DNA of 64,000 nucleotides from an uncultured Myxococcales bacterium (GTDB lineage: Bacteria; Myxococcota_A; UBA9042; CAIXZC01). Positions 59,505 through 64,000 of this stretch are shown piece by piece (position 1 is the first letter of the stretch; the number at the start of each line of letters is the position of its first letter). The stretch covers positions 447,298 through 511,297 of the forward strand of contig CAITUV010000043.1 of NCBI GenBank assembly GCA_903895725.1. Reading direction: 5' to 3'. Made by a program: the position numbers and the translations under genes. A model generated the notes under the pieces. It was given only the letters and a program-made list of their open reading frames with translations. It was not told the origin of the DNA and did not search any database.

Positions 59505-60308
59505 ATGCTCGGGCTCGACAGCCTCACCCCATTCCACCTGGCGCTCGTCGTCACAGTCGTCTTCATCGCCGGGTTCGTCGACTCCATTGCCGGAGGAGGC
59601 GGCCTCATCTCCCTGCCGGCCTACCTGGCGGCAGGGCTTCCCCCCCACGCCGCCCTCGCCACCAACAAGTTCTCGAGCTGCATGGGAACACTGACCGCGG
59701 TGGTCCGATTCTACCGAGCAGGCAAAGTCCGGATTCGACTCGGCCTGGCGGCCGCGCTCGGCGCCCTGGGAGGGTCGGCGCTCGGAACCCGCATCGCTCT
59801 GGGGCTCGAGGAGGGCACCATCCGAACCGTGGTACTGGTGCTCGTGCCAATCGTGCTCGCACTGTTCCTCGGCAAGGACAGGCTCCTGAAGCGTTTCTCC
59901 GGAAAGGCCCCGCCCCCGGCCTCCTCACCGCCCGATTCCCGTCGCGAGCTTTGCGCGTCCCTGCTCCTCGGCCTGGTCATCGGCACGTACGACGGCTTCT
60001 TCGGCCCCGGGACGGGGACGTTCCTGGCCGTCGGGTTCCATGTTATTGCACGGCTCGAGCTGACGACGGCCTCGGGCAATGCCCGCCTTGCCAACCTGGC
60101 CAGCAACGCGGGGTCACTTGCCGTCTTCCTCCTGGCCGGCAAGGTGGTCTTCCCCCTCGCCATCGTCACGGCAGGTGCGGGCATCGTCGGCAACATCCTC
60201 GGTGCCGGCCTGGCCGTTCAGAGAGGCGAGCGCCTGATCCGCCCCCTCATGGTGTGTGTGCTGATTCTCCTGATGGCGCACGTGGCGCATCAGCAGCTCG
60301 GGCTGTAG
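59505..60308 (+). CDS. TauE/SafE family membrane transporter
   Basis: The 267-residue product starts at ATG 59505 after CCGGAGG. About eight helices are seen. The family motifs are present twice: FIAGFVDSIAGGGGLISLPAYL with ATNKFSS, and LVIGTYDGFFGPGTGTFLAVGF with ASGNARLANLASNAGSL. Members export sulfite, sulfoacetate or other organosulfur anions; this sequence matches the general type without revealing the substrate. Confidence 0.92.
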   Translation: MLGLDSLTPFHLALVVTVVFIAGFVDSIAGGGGLISLPAYLAAGLPPHAALATNKFSSCMGTLTAVVRFYRAGKVRIRLGLAAALGALGGSALGTRIALGLEEGTIRTVVLVLVPIVLALFLGKDRLLKRFSGKAPPPASSPPDSRRELCASLLLGLVIGTYDGFFGPGTGTFLAVGFHVIARLELTTASGNARLANLASNAGSLAVFLLAGKVVFPLAIVTAGAGIVGNILGAGLAVQRGERLIRPLMVCVLILLMAHVAHQQLGL

Positions 60309-60312
60309 GCAG

Positions 60313-60816
60313 CTACGGGGTGGGCTCGACCGGAGCGATCTCGACCGGAGCAATCTCGACGGAGGTGAACAGTACGTTCTCCAGCTCCTTGCCGTTGAGC
60401 ACGTCCAGCTCGAACAGGTAGTCACCCGAATCCAGTCCGACCTGCGTCACCACTTTGAACGGCGTCGAGCAGACACACTCGCACTCTTCGTGGGTCCAGA
60501 CCTCTCGAACGATCACGTCCTTGTCTACGATTTCGGCCTCGACGTCGACCTCGTCCTCGCAGCACTCGCGGTAGAAAATGTGGATGACCTCGACTCCCCA
60601 GGGCCAGGCCAGGACTTCCACGTCCGAGGCTGGAGCGTCCTGTCCGTCCTTCTGCGGCATTCCGGGGACACAGCCTTCGAATGCGGTCTGGGCCACTCCG
60701 GGAGCGGGGGGCCCCGCAGGATCCACGATCTTGGGCTCAGGCGGCGGTCCCATCGTCCCCGCCCCCGAGCAAGCGGTTAGAAGCAGCACGATTCCAGCCA
60801 TCGACCATCGGTACAT
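60313..60816 (-). CDS. small lipoprotein of unknown function
   Basis: The 167-residue product starts at ATG 60816 after GGAGGTCCGAT. Lipobox LTAC (Cys 16), then a Pro/Gly-rich spacer (EPKIVDPAGPPAPG). A Cys cluster (YRECCEDEVDVE ... EECECVCSTPF) lies in the middle, in a strongly acidic setting. The end repeats VEIAPVEIAPVE. No family recognised. It is transcribed divergently from the stalked cytochrome at 61006, from a strong-looking promoter. Confidence 0.78.
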   Translation of the reverse strand: MYRWSMAGIVLLLTACSGAGTMGPPPEPKIVDPAGPPAPGVAQTAFEGCVPGMPQKDGQDAPASDVEVLAWPWGVEVIHIFYRECCEDEVDVEAEIVDKDVIVREVWTHEECECVCSTPFKVVTQVGLDSGDYLFELDVLNGKELENVLFTSVEIAPVEIAPVEPTP

Positions 60817-60843
60817 ATCGGACCTCCGACCGTTCGCCGAAGC

Positions 60844-60872
60844 ACTATACCACATGCGTTCCCCCAGGCCAA
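60844..60872 (-). promoter_or_regulatory. promoter of the small acidic lipoprotein gene
   Basis: Minus-strand TTGGCC (60867-60872) and TATAGT (60844-60849), 17 bases apart, 27 bases before the ATG at 60816. Same hexamer pair type as the glg promoter. Confidence 0.55.
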
Positions 60873-60891
60873 CCGGACCGACGGATTCCTG

Positions 60892-60925
60892 TTGCAATTG
60901 TGAGCTATTTCTCGTAGTCTATGTT
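60892..60925 (+). promoter_or_regulatory. candidate promoter of the stalked cytochrome operon
   Basis: Two overlapping pairs: TTGCAA (60892-60897) with TAGTCT (60915-60920) at 17 bases, and TTGTGA (60898-60903) with TATGTT (60920-60925) at 16. About 80 bases of leader precede the ATG at 61006. Confidence 0.4.
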
Positions 60926-61005
60926 TTGCCGTCGGGCTGTCCCGTGCGGAGCGCACGCGTCGTTCATGGTTTGGTGTCCCCACGTTTGAACTGGAGGGAG
61001 TTCCC

Positions 61006-63588
61006 ATGGCAGAGATGCTCGTTGCTCGTCGTGTCTGCAATCGTGCGGCCAGCCTGTTCCTGGTAGCGTTCGTCGCATCCTGCGGGGGCACGGGAGCCAC
61101 CCAGGCGGTCCCGGACGGCTCGTCCCCGGCGGATGTGCTCGTCCCGCCCCTGGGCGACGTGGCCCTGGAGGACTTCCCGTGCGTCGATACCGCCCAGTGT
61201 CAGGCGGCGTTCCTGGAGACCGGCCCCTGCAGCTTCGTGTTCTGCAACCAGCAGATCGGCAAGTGCCAGGTCGGTGCCTGGAAGGACTTCACCCCCTGCA
61301 CCTCCGGCAATGCCTGCGTGAAGGATGCCGTCTGCGTGGCGGGCGAGTGCAGCCTGGGGTCTCCCGTGCTGTGCGACGACGGCAATCCATGCACGGTGGA
61401 CTCGTGCTCCCCGGATGCCGGCTGCGCGTTTGCCCCGGTCAAAGGGCAGTGCGATGACGGCAACGCCTGCACGCAGGGAGACTCTTGCGTTGACGGGGCC
61501 TGCAAAGCCTCAGACGCGATCAACTGCGACGACGCCGACGACTGCACCACGGATTCCTGCGCTCCGGCCTGGGGATGCGTGAACGTCCCGGTCTCGGATT
61601 GCCTCGTCCCGGGGTGCGGGGATGGGAGCTGCGCCGACGGTGAGACCTGTGCCTCGTGCGAGGTCGACTGCGGCGAATGCCCGGCCGAATGTGGCGACGC
61701 GACCTGCTCCCTCGGCGAGGATTGCACCGGGTGTCCGTCCGACTGCGGGCCCTGTCCGCCCGCCTGCGGCGATGCGACGTGCAACGGTGCCGAAACCTGC
61801 TCCACGTGCGCTACCGACTGCGGTGAGTGCCCCCCTGCCTGCGGGGATGGGAAGTGCGGAGCGGATGAGGGCTGCGCGGTCTGCACGGCCGACTGCGGCG
61901 TCTGCCCCCCTGCCTGCGGTGACGGGAAGTGCAACGCCGAAGAAACGTGCTCCTCCTGCTCGATGGACTGCGGTGAGTGCCTTCCCACCTGCGGGGATGC
62001 TGCCTGCAACGCACAGGAAAGCTGCGCCACCTGCCCGTCCGATTGCGCTCAGTGCCCGCCTTCCTGCGGCGACGGGAAATGCAACGCACAGGAGACCTGC
62101 GCCACATGTGAAACCGATTGCGGCGGCTGCGCCCCCGCCTGCGGGGACGGCAAATGCCTCGGCGAGGAGACCTGCGCCACGTGCGCCGTCGATTGCGGCG
62201 CGTGCCCGACGTCGTGCGGCGACGGCCAGTGCAACGCGGCCGAAACCTGCAACACCTGCCCTGCCGATTGCGGTCAGTGCGCCCCCTCCTGCGGGGACGG
62301 AAAGTGCAATGCGGCCGAGACGTGCGCCACTTGCCCGTCCGACTGCGCCGCCTGTCCTGCTTCGTGTGGGGATCTCACCTGCAATGGAGCCGAGACCTGC
62401 TCCTCCTGCCCGGGGGATTGCGGCAAGTGCGCCCCGTCGTGCGGCGATGGCGCCTGCAACGGCGGCGAGACTTGCGCCACGTGCAACGCCGACTGCGGCG
62501 TGTGCCCGCCCTACTGCGGTGACGGCAAGTGCCTCGGAGCCGAGACCTGCGGGGGCTGTGCTGCCGACTGCGGCGCCTGCCCCATCACTTGTGGCGACGG
62601 GAAGTGCAACGGGCAGGAGAACTGCTCCTCCTGCCCTGCCGACTGCGCTGCCTGCCCCGCCTTCTGCGGAGACGGGAGCTGCAACGCATCCGAAACGTGC
62701 ACGTCATGCGCTGCCGACTGTGGCGCATGCCCGGTCGTCTGCGGCGACAAGGCCTGCGACGCCGGCGAGACATGCACCTCCTGCCCGGCCGACTGCGGTG
62801 TTTGTCCGCCCACTTGCGGCGACGGAAGCTGCAATGGAGCGGAGACCGTCCTGAGCTGCCACAAGGATTGTGCCCCCGAGTGGATGTCCATGCTTGCCCA
62901 GGGCTTCCACGGCCAGGCCTTCTACAAGGACATCAATTCCTGCAAGCCCTGCCACGGTGCCGACCTTGCGGGCGGTGTGAAGTCGTGCGAGACCTGCCAC
63001 CCCGGCTGGAAGACCAACTGCGTGTTCTGCCATGGCGGGATTGACAACCAGACCGGCGCCCCTCCCGAGGGCGTCGACGGCGAGACCCTCAAGACTCAGA
63101 TCCAGGTTGGCGCGCACACGCTGCACATGACGGCCAACGCCAAGAAGCTGGCCTACGCATGCAACACGTGCCACGTGGTTCCCGCCGACGTCTTCTCCCC
63201 CGGTCACATCGATGCGGACGGCATCGCAGAAGTCACGCTGACGGACTGCAAGGGCAAGTCGGGAACCTATAATCACGCCACCGCTACGTGCGCCACGGTC
63301 TACTGCCACGGCAACGGAAAGGCCACGTCGACGGGCGGCTCCGCAGTCTGGACCGGTACCGCGCTCAACTGCAACTCGTGCCATCCCGCCTCCGGCCTTG
63401 GCGGCAACCACGTCGATCATTCCTCCAACTGTTCGCTCTGCCACAATAAAACGGCGAGCAACTCCACCACCATCTCCAACCCGGCCAACCACATCAATTG
63501 CGTGCGCGACGTATCCGGCAACTTCACGTACAACACCACGACCCGTGTCTGCTCCAACAACAGCTGCCACGGCACTGAGACCTGGTAG
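61006..63588 (+). CDS. long stalked 8-haem lipoprotein
   Basis: The 860-residue product starts at ATG 61006 after TGGAGGGAG. Lipobox VASC (Cys 26). An N-terminal Cys-rich part (about 55-200) has CTVDSC- and CTTDSC-type elements. Sixteen exact 25-residue repeats (residues 204-603: CGDGxCNxxETC, then C, DCGxCP) are followed by a terminal altered unit (ETVLSCHKDCAPEW). The head has six CXXCH and two CX4CH motifs (CATVYCH, CSNNSCH), in the same order as the 6231-7946 protein. Compared with that protein the stalk has more than twice the repeats. It is proposed to hold haems far outside the cell surface. Ten bases separate it from the next paralogue. Confidence 0.88.
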   Translation: MAEMLVARRVCNRAASLFLVAFVASCGGTGATQAVPDGSSPADVLVPPLGDVALEDFPCVDTAQCQAAFLETGPCSFVFCNQQIGKCQVGAWKDFTPCTSGNACVKDAVCVAGECSLGSPVLCDDGNPCTVDSCSPDAGCAFAPVKGQCDDGNACTQGDSCVDGACKASDAINCDDADDCTTDSCAPAWGCVNVPVSDCLVPGCGDGSCADGETCASCEVDCGECPAECGDATCSLGEDCTGCPSDCGPCPPACGDATCNGAETCSTCATDCGECPPACGDGKCGADEGCAVCTADCGVCPPACGDGKCNAEETCSSCSMDCGECLPTCGDAACNAQESCATCPSDCAQCPPSCGDGKCNAQETCATCETDCGGCAPACGDGKCLGEETCATCAVDCGACPTSCGDGQCNAAETCNTCPADCGQCAPSCGDGKCNAAETCATCPSDCAACPASCGDLTCNGAETCSSCPGDCGKCAPSCGDGACNGGETCATCNADCGVCPPYCGDGKCLGAETCGGCAADCGACPITCGDGKCNGQENCSSCPADCAACPAFCGDGSCNASETCTSCAADCGACPVVCGDKACDAGETCTSCPADCGVCPPTCGDGSCNGAETVLSCHKDCAPEWMSMLAQGFHGQAFYKDINSCKPCHGADLAGGVKSCETCHPGWKTNCVFCHGGIDNQTGAPPEGVDGETLKTQIQVGAHTLHMTANAKKLAYACNTCHVVPADVFSPGHIDADGIAEVTLTDCKGKSGTYNHATATCATVYCHGNGKATSTGGSAVWTGTALNCNSCHPASGLGGNHVDHSSNCSLCHNKTASNSTTISNPANHINCVRDVSGNFTYNTTTRVCSNNSCHGTETW
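61615..62814 (+). repeat. sixteen tandem 75-base coding repeats (cytochrome stalk)
   Basis: Exactly 16 units of 75 bases, 1200 bases in total with no insertion or deletion, each coding six Cys in fixed positions. Units vary mainly at the third and sixth to tenth codons. Confidence 0.93.
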
Positions 63589-63598
63589 GAGGTGAACG

Positions 63599-64000
63599 AT
63601 GCGGACCTCACGAATCCCGGCGTCCGTCGGAACGGCCGCTGTCTTGAGCGTTGCGCTTCTCACAGCCGTCGGTTGTGGCGGCTCGTCCCCCGTTGCGTCC
63701 ACGGACACAGCGGGTGACGACGTCGCCCAGGACGAAGCCCTCGCCTGTCAGTGCACCTCCGACGAGGAGTGCCTGGCGCCGCTCGGGGGCCAGTGTGCGG
63801 GCACCGGCCGCTGCTTCAATTGCATGTGCACCGTCCAGAGCGCCGACTACCTCCCGTGCGCTCCGGCCGATCCCTGTGCCCTGAGCGGAACTTGTGCGGG
63901 GGGTGAGTGCATCGCCTCCGGTCGCAAGGCCTGCGACGATGCCAACCCCTGTACCGTCGACTCCTGCAACCCCGTTGGAAGCTGCACGCACGCTCCGGCC
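63599..64000 (+). CDS. third stalked-cytochrome-type lipoprotein, cut by the window end
   Basis: The ATG at 63599 follows TAGGAGGTGAACG, ten bases after the upstream stop, so both genes share a transcript. The frame stays open to 64000 (134 codons). The signal ends LTAVGC (Cys 26), then ALACQCTSDEECLAPLGGQC and DANPCTVDSCNP, matching residue by residue the N-terminal module of the 6231-7946 protein (GCQCSVDEDCLAPIGGEC; CTADSCDP). Repeat stalk and haem head, if present, lie outside the window. Confidence 0.8.
   Translation, partial: MRTSRIPASVGTAAVLSVALLTAVGCGGSSPVASTDTAGDDVAQDEALACQCTSDEECLAPLGGQCAGTGRCFNCMCTVQSADYLPCAPADPCALSGTCAGGECIASGRKACDDANPCTVDSCNPVGSCTHAPA

Noticed and set aside
61615..62814. 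CRISPR-like periodic array
   Set aside because: The period is 75 bases with diverged units and no constant repeat/variable spacer pattern; it is coding, in frame with the cytochrome.
1..64000. tRNA, rRNA, insertion sequences or prophage genes
   Set aside because: No cloverleaf, rRNA segment, transposase, integrase or flanking terminal repeat could be recognised by reading both strands; a covariance-model scan would be needed to exclude small RNAs.

Overview
The window is GC-rich, densely coded bacterial DNA. Many features point to a deltaproteobacterial lineage close to Myxococcota/Desulfobacterota: numerous lipoproteins, MopE-type and other Cys-rich repeat proteins, one C-terminus resembling the myxobacterial MYXO-CTERM sorting signal, Geobacter-type CX4CH/CXXCH multihaem proteins, and a selenocysteine formate dehydrogenase. 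The lineage is an inference, because no rRNA or tRNA gene was seen. No gene-free stretch exceeds about 250 bases.

Region 1 (217-11912) is an electron-transfer locus. A beta-barrel-like protein and an 11-haem cytochrome face a 14-haem cytochrome on the other strand. System II cytochrome c maturation genes (resB, ccsA) follow, then a lipoprotein with a Cys-rich repeat stalk and an 8-haem head. Divergent from it is a coupled three-gene operon: Tat-exported 4x[4Fe-4S] protein, NrfD/HybB-type membrane protein, and a 16-haem cytochrome built of four cytochrome c3 modules. Together this resembles the Hmc complex of sulfate reducers.

Region 2 (11971-18230, minus) is a formate operon: a selenocysteine formate dehydrogenase (read through an in-frame TGA with a SECIS hairpin), a NuoE-NuoF fusion for NAD coupling, an OFA-family transporter and a lone receiver protein. 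Formate electrons could feed the NAD pool here, and the quinone and haem chains of region 1 offer an outlet.

Region 3 (18352-27010) is accessory: a degenerate NYN/cold-shock protein paired with a possibly exported methyltransferase, a membrane acyltransferase, a PP2C-like protein lacking metal ligands, and a PHP-like membrane protein.

Region 4 (27113-37226, minus) is a nucleotide-synthesis operon with overlapping genes: guaB, guaA, pyrC, pyrE, pyrF, pyrB, pyrI, pyrD, pyrK, headed by a SprT-like metalloprotease.

Region 5 (37359-60816) mixes surface proteins (MopE/thrombospondin-3/fibrinogen-like lipoprotein, a second MopE-like lipoprotein, a Cys-rich MYXO-CTERM-like protein, an IPT/metalloprotease lipoprotein, FadL-type barrel) with housekeeping genes (AI-2E-type permease, MoeA-like, a glgC pair, tilS, dcd, TauE/SafE).

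Region 6 (61006-end) has two more stalked cytochrome-type lipoproteins, paralogous to the one at 6231-7946; the last is cut by the window edge. By direct count the five complete multihaem proteins carry 57 haem motifs.
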